From Pinguiococcus pyrenoidosus (Eukaryota; Sar; Pinguiophyceae; Pinguiochrysidales; Pinguiochrysidaceae), in assembly GCA_019677205.1 (NCBI GenBank), contig JAAMXY010001516.1:124001-188000 (forward strand): a DNA stretch of 64,000 nt, given 5' to 3'. Within the stretch, counting starts at the first letter, position 1. Each line of letters starts with the position of its first letter. Below are positions 31,036 through 41,936 of the stretch, piece after piece. The position numbers and the translations under genes are program-made. The notes under the pieces were generated by a model that did not search any database, was not told the origin of the DNA, and saw nothing but the letters and a program-made list of their open reading frames with translations.

Positions 31036-32308
31036 ATGGCGTCAAAGGCGTTCCGTCGCATCGCGACCACAGCGGCGCTTGCTCGCGGGTCCGTCGTGCG
31101 CGCGGACTCGCGGCGGAGTGAAGAATCGACGAGCTGCGAGCCACCAGTCCCGGCGGATGCGAAACCGGAGGAGGCGGAACCTGCGCGCAGCCCGGGCGGG
31201 TCCGTCGTCATCATCCAACCCAATGGAAAGGCGGGCGAGAAAGACTCTGCAGAGAGCCGAGTCATTTTGGAGGAACAGGATGACAAGGCCGTGCAAAAGC
31301 AGAGCAGCACTCTTGCCGAGCAAGCTGACACCTCGAGCCGATCGATGCTCGCCGAGAGGAGGGAGCGCCAGCGCCTTGTCCTCAACCTCGGGGCGAGCCT
31401 AGCCCGCGAGCCGGCGGTGCAGGAGGCGGTGCTTCGTCGCCTCCAGAACAATAGCAACGTTGACTCTACGTGGTGTCTTGCGAGTTCGTCTGCACCCACC
31501 GAGCGATCTGGTTCTGATCCCGACGCGGAGTCCCTCGGGCTTGGTTCTCTTCCGTCGTCCCTTGGAGAGGTAGGATCCTCTGACGAGCGACCGCTGGTGG
31601 CAGCTCGCGGCGCAGAACCTGCTGTGAGCCTTGCCACGGTGCCGCTGACCACCCCCTGCCTCTCAGGAGGATGAGCCCGGCGCCTTCTTCAGCGAGGACT
31701 GGTGCTTTCGCTCGGAGGAGTACTACCTTGATAGCTTGGTCATGGACGATTCACGTGCGCGTCCAAGTGGCCAAGCGGCGGGGGAAACTGCACGAGCACC
31801 GGTTGTGCTAGAGGAATCGGAGCTGGCCGAGCTTGTTCATCGCCTGGTGGGTGGTAATCGATGCTGCAGCGTCAGGGAGTCCGTGCCTGACTTCGGTCGC
31901 TTGCTTCAGGAGCGCGAACTAGAGCATACTAGCGCGGATTTGGAGGAGACGTCCGCAGAGAATGAAAGATTGCGGCGCCAGCTTCGCACTCATGGTATTC
32001 TCGAGACCGACGAGCAGGAGGAAAGCAGGGGCCATCGCCGGGCGAAGCAAAGCAAGCAGGGGGCGCAGGCCAGAGACGGCGATGACGCCGACGGAGGCGT
32101 GCCGGAAGACGCTGGAGGGTATGACTATCTCAACGCCGCGCTTGGTTTCGCAGCGTTGATTATTGTTTTACTGGCCTGCGGTACGGTCCTTGCTGAATCT
32201 GCGTCTCGCCTCCGCAGCTGTCAACTAACATGCTTCGGAACAGGAAAACGCGGTGCTATCAAGGATTTCACGAAGATCGCAGCAGCATGGATTTGGGGAG
32301 CGGCGTGA
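31036..32308 (+). CDS. Hypothetical protein with C-terminal membrane segment
   Basis: Two coding blocks are visible. The first, from ATG 31036 (MASKAFRRIATTAALARGS) to about 31569, encodes a charged, Ser/Glu-rich, probably disordered region containing RRERQRLVLNLGASLARE. The second, about 31677-32308, begins FFSEDWCFRSEEYYLDSL, contains a short coiled coil and ends with one hydrophobic segment (ALGFAALIIVLLACGTVLA) near the C-terminus. A GT donor at 31570 and AG acceptors at 31667 or 31676 are nearby, but no pair keeps the phase, so the junction is unresolved. A tail-anchored protein is possible. No family recognised. Confidence 0.45.
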
Positions 32309-32592
32309 TTGGCGACTGCGAGAAGCGAAAGGCGTCTTGGCTTGTACATGACTCCTCCCGGGGCATGCCAACGATCTTCGTCCAGTCGACAGAAGAAGCG
32401 ACCTTGTGTTCTCATCGCCGTTGTCTCACTCTGGCGCCAGCGGAAGCCTCTCGAGCGCGATGCCATCCTGCGCCCCTTCAGACTCCCTCCACGCCCAAAA
32501 GCTAAGGACACGATGCACCAAGACCGTGGTGAATGCATCTGCGCCTGTTCCTTGTCTCCTTACGACTTACGACGGCATCGCTCGCAGGCGCG

Positions 32593-34225
32593 CTACTTCT
32601 TTCCTTTCTTCTTTCCTCCCTTTCCGCCCTTTTTCTTTTTCTGCTTATCCGCCTTGGCCTGCTGCACGCGCTGTATCCATCGACCCATCGCCCTGGTCGA
32701 CGGAGTTGGCGGTAATCAGGTTAGTGGCCAAGCTTCGGCGCCTGCCGGGCGGCGTGCGGCGAACGAACAACGCGCATTACCTTTGGATCACGATGGCGGA
32801 GGCGTTCTCCAGATCTTCTCGCTCCTGGCGAAGCTTCTCCTCCAGCTCGAGGCGTTCACGCTCAGCCTTCTCCTTTGCTTCTAGTGCGAGCTCCTCTTCG
32901 CGCCGCTGCCTCAAGTGCGTGAGCTTCTCGACAAGGCTATTCCGCTCCTTGCTGACCTCCTCCAGTTTCTCCTGCAGTTCTTCCACCTCGGTATCGTATC
33001 GTGACTCCCATTCCACCTTCTGCTTGTCTAGCTGCTCTTGTTTGCGCCTGAGGAACTCCATCGTCTCTTTGTGAACCTAGACACGGCATCACCGAACCGG
33101 TTGTGAGTATGCGTGCGTGGCGGCGCTGAGAACCAAGATACAAGCAAGATCCGCTGACCACTGCCTCCATCGCTTCTTTGCCTTCTATGTCTGTGATCTG
33201 GCTAGTAAGCTCCCGAGTGTTGAACCTAGAGACGGCGAAACGCTTAGCGCGAGGCCATGTGTTGGGTTTGATTTGGTTTGGGTTTGGCGTAGTTGTCCGC
33301 ACCGGTAGTCCCTTGTTACCGCGGTTGCACGGGCGGTCGCTTCCCGGCGGAAGTACTTCGTGTCCACCAGAACCTGCGCCCTCAGCAATTGCAAGTCTTC
33401 CTTCTGAGCCGAGATTGCGAGCCGCTTTTCGTGAACCTGCACAACGCCATGTCAGGTTGTACGTTCTGCTCAACTGCGGAGGAGATCAGAACTGACGGAC
33501 CTGGCTTTCATAGTCGACCTGCTCATTCGTCAGCTCCTTCTCCAGCTGCCGCACCGCCTGAGACGCCGCCCGCTCCTCCTGCTGCACCTGCGCAAGCCGC
33601 TCTTGGCCGAGCTGTGCAGCGATTACTGGGGCGGGGCTCTCTTCCATCTCGTCGAGGCGTTGCTGGCTACCTGCTCTTCTGCGACCTTCTTTGAGAGGCC
33701 TTCGAAGGTGCTCACTCCCCTGAGCTCGTCCACGGTCTGCTGAAGGAGCAGGACAAGCTGGTTGCGGTCCCGCTGGATCTTGAAGAGGTTCTCACTGATG
33801 TTTGGGTTGTCCTTGAGGCTCCGGCAGAGGTTCTTTGTCGAGTCGCGAAGCGCTCGACTCACGTCCTCGATCTCTGCTTGGATCTACGATGACATCCGTC
33901 AGATCCAGGGAAGCAGCTCTCGAGTCGCGCTGCCAACACGCTGAGGGTGAGGGCCTACCTCCTTGTACTTGCGCTTGTTGGCAAGGCCCTTCAGGGCCGA
34001 GCGCTGGGCAATGAGGTTCTCGTAGCGGCTCTCGAGGTCCCGTTGCTCGAGAAGAATACGGCTGATTTCGTCGCCGACGAAACGACTGAGCTCATCGCGG
34101 TGCTGCAGCACATCCGGGGTCATGGAGCCCAGGAAGCTGAGCTTCTCCAAGCATTCTTCCAAAGCAGCTGTGGCGCGCCGGGCCTCTCCAGGCGTCATGC
34201 GATTGAAACCCCTGCCCTCCATCAT
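32593..34225 (-). CDS. DRC9: Dynein regulatory complex protein 9 (IQCG-like)
   Basis: Seven exons join in phase: 34225-33959, 33883-33671, 33611-33501, 33436-33303, 33225-33162, 33076-32781 and 32692-32593, giving 394 residues (animal IQCG is about 440). Family landmarks run in order: ALEECLEKLSFLGSMTPDVL, HRDELSRFVGDEISRILLEQ, LIAQRSALKGLANKRKYKE, VSRALRDSTKNLCRSLKDNP, long coiled coils, and a C-terminal IQ motif (IVIQRAMGRWIQRVQ) followed by a Lys-rich tail. DRC9 pairs with DRC10 in the nexin-dynein link between axonemal doublets and helps regulate flagellar beating; the IQ motif may bind calmodulin. Its presence means the organism makes motile flagella. It is divergent from an LRR protein gene at 34692. 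Confidence 0.85.
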
Positions 34226-34691
34226 CGTTCCTTTCCTGGCTTTCTGGGCTAGGGAAGGGGGGCACTCACAGGCGATGCCGCGGCCGGCAGTCGAGTCGGC
34301 GGGGGGGCTAAAGGAGATGAAAGCGCCGAGAACATTGCGAAGAACGCCTGCAACTGCTGGAGCCAAAGTCCGATTGTCGAGCTGAAGAAAAGGGGGACAA
34401 TAGATGAAACGGCTCGCCTATTTTGCCATACTTCTGCCATTCAGCTAGTCCGGGAGGTCCGGGAGCGCTTAGAACAAGATTGGAGGTCGTTTTCAAAGGA
34501 TCGAGACGTTTACAGAAAAATATATAAATAAAAAATAAATGATATAAAACTAGGAAATATTGCTATTTTTGCTTTTAGAGAAAGTAACGGAAGAGATGAA
34601 GAAGAAGAAAAAGAAGGCTGGGCTTTTCGAGAGCTTGTCTACGTTAGCTGCGTAGTCGTTCGAAGCCTCCTCTACTGCTTGTGGCGGGGCC
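34226..34691. promoter_or_regulatory. Divergent intergenic region (DRC9 / LRR protein)
   Basis: 466 bp shared by two divergent genes, including an AT-rich island at 34505-34580. Co-regulation of the two genes is possible but no specific regulatory motif could be identified. Confidence 0.4.
34505..34580. other. AT-rich island between divergent genes
   Basis: About 75 bp of A/T-rich sequence (AAAAATATATAAATAAAAAA) between DRC9 and the LRR gene. Confidence 0.75.
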
Positions 34692-36104
34692 ATGGCGCAG
34701 ATGGGTGGTGACGAGGCGGTGGCCAAGGAAAGTCTGGAGAAGAAGGCTTCGGAGGTGCAGCCCAGGCCACTCACCATGACCGTACTTGAGGAAGCTCTCC
34801 TGCGGGAGCACCACGAGATCAGGGAGGGGGGCAAGAAGCATGAGGACGACTGGGAGGAGCTGCTTATGGCTTCCTTACGCAGTGCAGAGAAGCTGGACCT
34901 GAGCGGCATGAGCCTGAGCAGCGTAGAGAAGCTGGACTCTGCAGAGTCTTTGAAAGTTCTTTACCTGCACGGCAACTGCATTGAGAAGCTGGGCAGCGGC
35001 CTGATGGATCTTCGATGCCTCCAAGTGTTGTCCCTGGCGCACAATGCGATACGCAGCATCGAGTTCGGAGATCTATGCCACTGTGTGAGTCTCACGTTGC
35101 TCGATCTTGACTACAACCTTCTGCAAGCGGTTCCACCGGCCAGGGTACTGCCCCGGAAGCTGCGGTGCCTGTCGTACCGCCAGAATCCGTGCACCAAGCA
35201 CTGGAAGAATGATGACGACGTGCTCTCCCAAGCAGCGAGCTACGCCAGCGAGCTTCCGCGACTTCGAAAGCTCAATGGCGTCATGCTGCCCCTGACCTTC
35301 ACGCAGAGGAAGGGGGAGACGTATGGGACCCCCTCCCAGCAGCGTGGAGACTCCTCGGAAGCTTCCACAGCTCGCGCAGTCATCAAGAAGTGTGTGGGCG
35401 GCAAGGTGTCCACCCGTGGAGGTTCTCCTGATCTGTGCTGCTTCAATCTCCAACTGAGCGTCGTGCTTTGCGACCTCGCCTCCTCGGCCACCCGGATCAT
35501 CACCTTGTCCTTCTCCGACGCGGACGACATCTGGGAGATGGCGAACGAGATCTGCTGCAAAGAGGCATTGCGTGTGCCGGATGATCTGGACACGCTGTAC
35601 GAAGCAATGCTGAATGCCCTTCAAAGATGCCACAGCCGGCACCTCCAGTGGGAGCGCTCCAGAAGGAGCGCGGCCCACGCCTACCTTGTAGCCTCCGGGC
35701 AACGCGGGCAGGCAAACGAGGCGGCAGACGGCGATAGCGCAAGCGTCGCCAAAAAGGGAAATCTGTTGGGACCCAGCCCTGCGGAGGTGGACAAGGTCGG
35801 CGGGAAACCCTTCCGCTTTACGGCGCTTGCCAAGCGAGAGGGCCTCCGCATAGACGAAGAGTGTCTCAAACTGGCCGAGGAGGACCCAGTTGACTTTCGC
35901 CTCCAGCGTGCAGAGGGCACAGATGGCAAGCGAAGAGAAGCTCAGCTCGCGTACGACCGTCTGCGAGAGACCGGCATTGCGGAAGCGAGGAAAAGCCTGC
36001 GAGAGCGAAAGCAAGCCCTGGACAGAGCGCATGGCATCACGGAAGGTGCGAAGGAGGACAAGTCGGGGGCAGGGAAGAGCGTCGCCGATCAAGGGGCCAA
36101 ATAG
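34692..36104 (+). CDS. Leucine-rich-repeat protein (possibly ciliary)
   Basis: One frame of 470 residues starting MAQMGGDEAVAKESLEKK. Residues ~65-190 contain SDS22-type leucine-rich repeats (AEKLDLSGMSLSSVEKLDSA, LKVLYLHGNCIEKLGSGL, LQVLSLAHNAIRSIE, LTLLDLDYNLLQAVP) closed by a capping segment that ends ELPRLRKLNGV. The rest is charged, with helical Arg/Glu-rich stretches at the C-terminus. The arrangement of a short N-terminal helix, an LRR block with this cap and a coiled tail resembles LRRC46/DNAAF1-type flagellar proteins, and its divergent pairing with DRC9 agrees with a flagellar role; this is inference. It converges on the FHA gene. Confidence 0.75.
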   Translation: MAQMGGDEAVAKESLEKKASEVQPRPLTMTVLEEALLREHHEIREGGKKHEDDWEELLMASLRSAEKLDLSGMSLSSVEKLDSAESLKVLYLHGNCIEKLGSGLMDLRCLQVLSLAHNAIRSIEFGDLCHCVSLTLLDLDYNLLQAVPPARVLPRKLRCLSYRQNPCTKHWKNDDDVLSQAASYASELPRLRKLNGVMLPLTFTQRKGETYGTPSQQRGDSSEASTARAVIKKCVGGKVSTRGGSPDLCCFNLQLSVVLCDLASSATRIITLSFSDADDIWEMANEICCKEALRVPDDLDTLYEAMLNALQRCHSRHLQWERSRRSAAHAYLVASGQRGQANEAADGDSASVAKKGNLLGPSPAEVDKVGGKPFRFTALAKREGLRIDEECLKLAEEDPVDFRLQRAEGTDGKRREAQLAYDRLRETGIAEARKSLRERKQALDRAHGITEGAKEDKSGAGKSVADQGAK

Positions 36105-36361
36105 ATCCCTCCGCCCTCGGAATTCTTTGTACTCGTTGTGCGAGGAGAGAAGGATGAAGTGGAGTGGGCACATCGTGGAAAGGAGCATCGTCTACCGCAG
36201 CCCAAGGCAACACCGCGATGCCTCGTCTCGTGAAGAACAGAGCTACTTCTACTGGAATGTCGTCGGCCAGTCGATCTGCAATCTGCACTTTCAAAAAAAA
36301 CGCGTCTCGTGCTGTTGCTCTATCCGCGCCATGGCTCCGACGCGATGCTGCTTCAGCATAA

Positions 36362-38416
36362 TCAGACAGCGCCTTCCCGTCCAGCATCGCCTTGGACAGC
36401 CGCTCTCGCCAGTTCCTCTGCGAATCGTTCCTTCGCCTGCCTCAGGTCGACGCGCAGCGCTCCCAGCTGATCCAATGCCTCCTTCCGCTGACACCGCAGT
36501 TCCGTCACCAGCAGATTGCTTGCCAGCCGCCGAGCTTGTCTACGAGCCTCCTGGTCCTTTCCAAGCTTTTGCTCTGGCAGCATCTCGCCACTGGGGAATC
36601 TGCCTACCGGCTGTGCCTTCGCGATCCACAGCCCCGCAATCTGTCCGAGGTACTCATACAGCTGATCTATCTTCTGCTCCTTCGTCTTTACAATCCGGAT
36701 AAGGTTGCTTGTCTCTGCCTCGTTCGCCAACCGCTCAAACCGCATGGATCGAGACATGGCCTGCATCTCCTCCGTGCGGACCAGCTGCTTGCGAAGCTCT
36801 TCAATCTCATGCTTCTGGCGCAAAACGACTTGTCCAAGAGACGGTAGCAGGGTCGCTCCATTCTCCTCCATCTGTGGTGCTTCTTCGATCTCGCCGGTTT
36901 GCCACGGTGAATCTGCCTCGCCGTTTGCACCACTTTGCAACGCTCTCGGCAATTCTCTTGGCATTTCTCTTGATGATTCTCTTGCCAACGGTTGCGGAGC
37001 AGTGAGGGCAGTGTCCAATCGCTTCTGCAGCTCTTCCTTCTCGCGCCGGAGCTGTGCCTTTTCCCTCAATGCTGACTCCAGCGTCTCATGAGCCTTCAAA
37101 AGTTCGGCCTCTGTCTCGTGTCTTTGCGCTTTCTCCTGGGATGCGGCGACTTTCCACCAGCGGATTACTGCGCAGGAGAGAAGTCGATGCCGCAGTCGCT
37201 GCTCACAGCTACGTAGAGCCAAGTTGCGCATGGTGGAGAGCCTTTTGCCCTGCGGCGATCTGTCCTCCGCTGCTGGACTTGCAAGCGCAACGGTGTTGGA
37301 CGTGGAAGCGCTGTGCCTTGCCCAATGACGGAAGTACAGTGCCCTGAGCACTCGCCGTCTCCGCAGGAAGCATCGTCGAAGTTCGCGAGCGCGCAGATCC
37401 ACAGCACCTTCGCTCATTCGGCCGTCGAACTGAAATGAAACTGTGTCCACGCGACGCATGCCGCTTAACGCCTCGTTGATGCTGCGGATGTGCTCGCCTG
37501 CCTTCCTGCGTTCTTCCAGCAACCTGTCGCGTTGCCTCCCGATTGGCGCCGCGACCATGGCGGTCGTTGCAGGCAGGGCGTTGACATCTGGAAGCGGCGG
37601 GGCCTGGAGACCCTGGTCATTTCGCGGGTCCGCCCATTGCATGGAGCCACGGAATGGATTCCCGGCGTCCCCGTCAGCACCTTCCACTTCGGGACGCATC
37701 CAGCTCGTTTGCAGCCTTTCTGATGCCTCATGATCCACCTCGTCCTCCTCGGCGGCGTCACGCTCCGGCGAGGGCGAGTACATGAGGTTTGGGAAGGGGC
37801 TGCTGTCCCCGGACTCGTCTTCGTCCTTTGCGACCACACCACGGACCTGGAACTCGGGTTCCGGATCCTCCTCGACAGGTTGCTGACTGCCTGCTGTGGC
37901 ATCATCGGGTATCCCTGGGAGAGTGGATCCGCTCGCGGTCGCCTGGCTCATTGTCGTGAAACCCTTGGAAGAAGTCTGCTGCCGAACTCCTTGCGCGTCC
38001 AAGAAAGCCACCGTCACGGGAATGTCCGCATTCCTCTGTGGTTGTGACAAGTTCGCCTCCACTCGCGTGTCCGCATCGTCGAACCCCCCGCCCGGCCTTG
38101 CTAGCTCGAAGCGGAACTTTCGTTGGTCGTTGCCGAAGCGCACGATCGCTCCATGAGGCAGCGCGCCGTCCTGTCTGGGTCCCACCCGGCTCGACCCAAC
38201 GAAAGTCCCATTTCTGGAGCCGACGTCAAAGAGCACCGCATTGTCACACTCGTTCTCGTCCTCTTCTATCTCGATGCGACTGTGCCACTTGCTCACGGAC
38301 CCCGTGCTGAGCACGACGTGATTGTCCTTCGCGCGCCCGATGCGCGTGATGCGCCCCAAGCGGAAGACCTCTCCCGTCTCGACATCCGTGAGCGTCGCGA
38401 CGGTCTCGCTCGCCAT
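36362..38416 (-). CDS. FHA-domain coiled-coil protein
   Basis: One frame; the ATG at 38416 (MASETVATLTDVETGEVFRL) is the sensible start and gives 684 residues, although the frame is open to 38500. Residues ~5-110 form an FHA domain with the phosphothreonine-binding signature: GRITRIGRAKDNHVVL, VSKWHSRIEIE, DVGSRNGTFV. FHA domains bind pThr peptides in signalling or DNA-damage complexes. The middle is disordered and acidic, a segment of Arg-rich helices follows (RARELRRCFLRRRRVLRALY), and the last ~300 residues are coiled coil. No kinase or other enzyme domain. The partner is unknown. Confidence 0.8.
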   Translation of the reverse strand: MASETVATLTDVETGEVFRLGRITRIGRAKDNHVVLSTGSVSKWHSRIEIEEDENECDNAVLFDVGSRNGTFVGSSRVGPRQDGALPHGAIVRFGNDQRKFRFELARPGGGFDDADTRVEANLSQPQRNADIPVTVAFLDAQGVRQQTSSKGFTTMSQATASGSTLPGIPDDATAGSQQPVEEDPEPEFQVRGVVAKDEDESGDSSPFPNLMYSPSPERDAAEEDEVDHEASERLQTSWMRPEVEGADGDAGNPFRGSMQWADPRNDQGLQAPPLPDVNALPATTAMVAAPIGRQRDRLLEERRKAGEHIRSINEALSGMRRVDTVSFQFDGRMSEGAVDLRARELRRCFLRRRRVLRALYFRHWARHSASTSNTVALASPAAEDRSPQGKRLSTMRNLALRSCEQRLRHRLLSCAVIRWWKVAASQEKAQRHETEAELLKAHETLESALREKAQLRREKEELQKRLDTALTAPQPLARESSREMPRELPRALQSGANGEADSPWQTGEIEEAPQMEENGATLLPSLGQVVLRQKHEIEELRKQLVRTEEMQAMSRSMRFERLANEAETSNLIRIVKTKEQKIDQLYEYLGQIAGLWIAKAQPVGRFPSGEMLPEQKLGKDQEARRQARRLASNLLVTELRCQRKEALDQLGALRVDLRQAKERFAEELARAAVQGDAGREGAV

Positions 38417-38719
38417 GCCTCCGCGGTGTCCACGAGCGCTTTCGGCCGCAATGGATCTGCGCCTCAGCGTAGGGCGCAGTGCGCAGGACGCGCGTTCCAA
38501 AAAGCGCGGGAAAACGCACGTTCAAAAATGCTGCCAAGATCCACCTACCCCTGTACCTCCCAGGGTACCTGAGTACGAGCTGTGGATGTCACTCCCATTA
38601 TGATTCCGTTTTCCGTGAAACGCTCGGCTTCGACGAAGCCGAGCGTTTGAAGGGCGTTTCATTTCGCGCGTCGCCCAAACGCGAAAGGCAGCTGAAGCTG
38701 TCGAGCTCCCTCCGAGGAG

Positions 38720-40502
38720 ATGAAGCGGAGCGGCGAGATCAAAGAGCAAGACGGGACAGAGACGAACGGAAAGAAGCGAAGGCGGATCTCGAGCGATGAC
38801 GAAGACCTGAAGCCGACGAACCCGCTCGTCTCTCCGTTGCTCACGGATCTGTACCAGTTGACGATGGCGTATGGGCACTGGAAGGCCGGCCGGCACGAGG
38901 ACCATAGCGTGTTCGATCTGTACTTCCGCAAGAACCCGTTTCGCGGCGAGTTCACCATCTTCGCCGGTCTTGAAGAGGTTTTGAAGCACCTTCGGCACTT
39001 CCACTTCAGTGACGGAGATCTGGAGTACGTTGCCGAGCTGCTGAAGCCGGAGCCTGAGTTCATCGAGTGGCTTGCAAGCGTGGACTGTCGAAAGATCAAG
39101 GTGTGTGCCATCGCGGAGGGCAGCGTCGTCTTCCCCAGGGAGCCCCTCCTGCGCATTGAAGGCCCGCTGGCCGTGGCGCAGCTGCTGGAAACCACTTTCC
39201 TGAACCTCGTGAACTACCCAAGCCTCGTGGCAACAAATGCCGCCAGGATGCGCCTGGCAGCCGGCTCCGACAAGTTGCTCATGGAGTTCGGCCTGCGCAG
39301 AGCGCAGGGCCCGGACGGCGCCGTGAGCGCTTCAAGATACAGCTACGTCGGGGGCTTTGACGCCACCAGCAACGTGCTGGCCGGGAAGCTGACGAACATC
39401 CCCGTCAAGGGCACCCACGCACATGCGTATGTGCAGGCGTACAGCGGCATTGATGACCTGAGGGACCGCCGCCTCGGGGACAACAGCGACTTCGCCGGAG
39501 CCGTCCTCAAGACGCGCGAGGAGCTCGGGTTTCATGGTGCCCACGATGGGGAGCTTGCGGCTTTCATCAGCTACGCCCAAGCCTTCCCGTCCGGCTTCTT
39601 GGCTCTGGTGGACACGTACGACACGCTGACGTCCGGCGTGCCGAACTTCATCGCCGTCGCCATCGAGTTGATCAAGCTTGGAAAGAAGCCGGTTGGCATT
39701 CGACTGGACTCCGGCGACCTCTCGTACTTCAGCAAGAAGGCGCGCCAGCTCCTCCGCGAGGCCGCGGAAAAGGTACGATCGCAGGCAACCAAGCGCCACG
39801 TCCGTCCCTCGTCGTGTGGGAAACAGCTAACCTTGACGCGCCGGCTGGCAGAGCGGCTTCGCGGAGCTTGCTGCAGCGACGATCATCGCGAGCAACGACC
39901 TCAACGAGCAGGTGATCCATTCGCTGAACCAGGAAGGTCACGAGATTGACGGCTTCGGAATTGGCACGCATCTTGTGACCTGCCAAGCCCAGCCTGCGCT
40001 GGGATGCGTGTACAAGCTGGTGGAGATCAACAACCGACCGAGGATCAAGCTTTCGCAGGACATCTCGAAGGTGTCGTTGCCCGGCTCGAAGCAGGTGTAT
40101 CGGCTGTACGGATCGGCGGGACATCCCCTGGTCGACCTCATGCTGCTCGCCACGGAAGAGCCTCCCTTGCGGGGCAAGCGGATCTTGTGCAGGCATCCGC
40201 TCGAGGCGGCTAAGAGATGTTACGTCACTCCAGCGGAAGTCGAGCCGCTTCTGCAGGTCGTGTGGGACGGCGCAGCGGACACAAACGACGTCGCCAAGGG
40301 GAAAGACGATCCAAGCGACACGGACGGGGTCGGTCCTCTGTTCCTCGCCCGCAAGCACGCGCTGGCGCAGCTGGAACGGCTTCGGGATGACCATCTGCGT
40401 GAAGTCAATCCGACTCCGTATAAAGTGAGTGTGTCGGAGAAGCTGTACGAGTACATGCATGAGCTGTGGGAGATGGAAGCTCCGATCATGGAGCTGTCCT
40501 AA
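38720..40502 (+). CDS. NAPRT: Nicotinate phosphoribosyltransferase
   Basis: Two exons, 38720-39772 and 39852-40502, join in phase over a 79-nt intron and give 567 residues. Motifs of the family are clear: LLTDLYQLTMAYGHWKAGRH at the N-terminus, VFDLYFRKNPFRGEFTIFAG, LLMEFGLRRAQGPDGAVSAS, YVGGFDATSNVLAGK, KGTHAHAYVQ and KPVGIRLDSGDLSYFSKKAR; after the intron TIIASNDLNEQVI and GFGIGTHLVTC. It makes nicotinate mononucleotide from nicotinate and PRPP with ATP, the first step of the Preiss-Handler route to NAD. A short basic leader with a nuclear-localisation-like GKKRRRISSDDEDLK precedes the enzyme domain, which is unusual for this cytosolic enzyme. Divergent from the FHA gene about 300 bp away. 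Confidence 0.96.
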
Positions 40503-40897
40503 GGGGGAAATGCCATAGCGAGAGGTCGAGGCTCCTCCCAAACGAATTTGTCTCGATCATGTTCACAGTCAAGTAAGATTGTGGCCGTGGGTACGATAGA
40601 TCATAGCTTCGTAGGACACCGATCGTCGAGGATCCGGCGTACAAGTTGCAATGGGTCGTGCCGTAGTGAAGTTATGGTCTCAATCTAGACATGATGATCG
40701 AAAGCAGGAATCTCTTTATCTATCCCCACGCGGTGTATATGGTCTCTATGAGCATGTCCGTCTCCCATCTAGCGCTCGCAAGCAAACCTCGGATCTAGAA
40801 CTCGCCTGGGGAGCTCGCGTCTAGAACTCGAAAGCGGTCTCCATGAGCGGTGTTCCATGAAAGGCGGAGTCCTAGGGAGGGCAGGGTGGCCAGTTCG
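40503..40897. other. Intergenic spacer
   Basis: 395 bp between the convergent 3' ends of NAPRT and the TMEM184-like gene. No supported feature; AT content is slightly raised. Confidence 0.4.
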
Positions 40898-41936
40898 TTA
40901 GTTCGCTCGCAGAGTTGCATTGCACGTCCTTCGTTCCCTTGGCGCTTCGTGCTGCTTTACCGGGTCGAAAGGGATCTCGGTAGCAGGGTACGCCTTGAGA
41001 GCAATGAGCATGATGACGGGAGCTTCGATGGCGATGAGAAAGCACTTGACGATGCTCCCCGCGTCGACCGCTTCTTCCTCAAATCCTTCGTCGAAGCTGC
41101 CAGATTCCACGGCGGAATCGATGATGAGGCTCTAGGAAAGACGGCACCGTGAGCCTCCAGTACACACGTGAGAAGCTTTCGAGCGAAAGCGCCGACCTGA
41201 AGCACCGACAGGAGGACCATCAGCTTGATGACGGTGAACTTTTGGATGAGCCGATGGCCTTGCACAGCAGGGAGGTTGTGGACTGCAAAGTACAAGGTCG
41301 CAAGGCCGTACATACAGATGATGGTGCTGATGCCACCCACGGCGTTGAGGGGCAAGCGCGCCTTCGGATCCGCCTCGAAGATGAAGATGAGCATCTGCAG
41401 AAAGAAGAGCGGCGGCACGAGGAACACGAACTGGAAAATCAGCCGCAGAATCCGCCTGTAGTCGCGCTCCGTGAACACTTGCTTGTCCTGGCACGGCGCG
41501 GTGCAGCAACACGGTGGGGCAGCCCAATATTTCCTCATCGATTGCTCCTACAGCGAGCATCCCCATCAGGCGGCGATGCCAGCAAGCGCCGATTGTCAAG
41601 AACGCACGACTCTCTTACCGCCAGATCGGTCAGCATGATTCCTTTGCCACCGCATATGAGCACGATAAGCTGAGCGAACTTCCAGATCGCGAAGCTCTCG
41701 TAGCTCTTGAGTGCCCAGTCCCAGAGCGGCCAACTTGCCGGCATGAACACGCCCGCCACCGCTCCGACGCAGAAGCAGACCGGCATGAACGTCACGAACT
41801 CGAAGATCCAGCGCTTTCGCGTGTGCGGCCGGCGCCGATAGCCGTTCTCAAGGTGCAGCCACAGTCCCAGACAGATGAGGAGGCCAAGCACTACGAAGAC
41901 TATCGCGCCGATTCGCGCGTCGGAGTAGTGCACCAT
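40898..41936 (-). CDS. TMEM184/OST-alpha-like multi-pass membrane protein
   Basis: Three exons, 41936-41619, 41547-41164 and 41131-40898, join in phase and give 311 residues. Hydrophobic segments typical of the solute-carrier-51/TMEM184 (DUF300) family are present: IGAIVFVVLGLLICLGLWL, FEFVTFMPVCFCVGAVAGVF followed by WALKSYESFAIWKFAQLIVL, then PCCCTAPC just before LIFQFVFLVPPLFFLQMLI, and TIICMYGLATLYFAVHNL followed by FTVIKLMVLLSVLQVG. The last exon supplies a final membrane segment (SIVKCFLIAIEAPVIMLIAL) and a short basic tail. The second intron (41132-41163) is only 32 nt. Family members are linked to solute or lipid transport and vesicle traffic; the substrate here is unknown. The N-terminus may be slightly short against typical members. 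Confidence 0.75.

Noticed and set aside
31570-31667. A 98-nt GT-AG intron joining the two blocks of the single-TM hypothetical
   Set aside because: The splice sites look acceptable but the joined frame is shifted and the second block then loses its coding pattern, so I did not report this junction.
33612-33670. A 23-nt intron (33648-33670) in DRC9
   Set aside because: A GT-AG pair 23 nt apart exists, but the acceptor at 33612-33613 gives a normal 59-nt intron with correct phase and coiled-coil continuity (AEEQ-LGQERLAQ).
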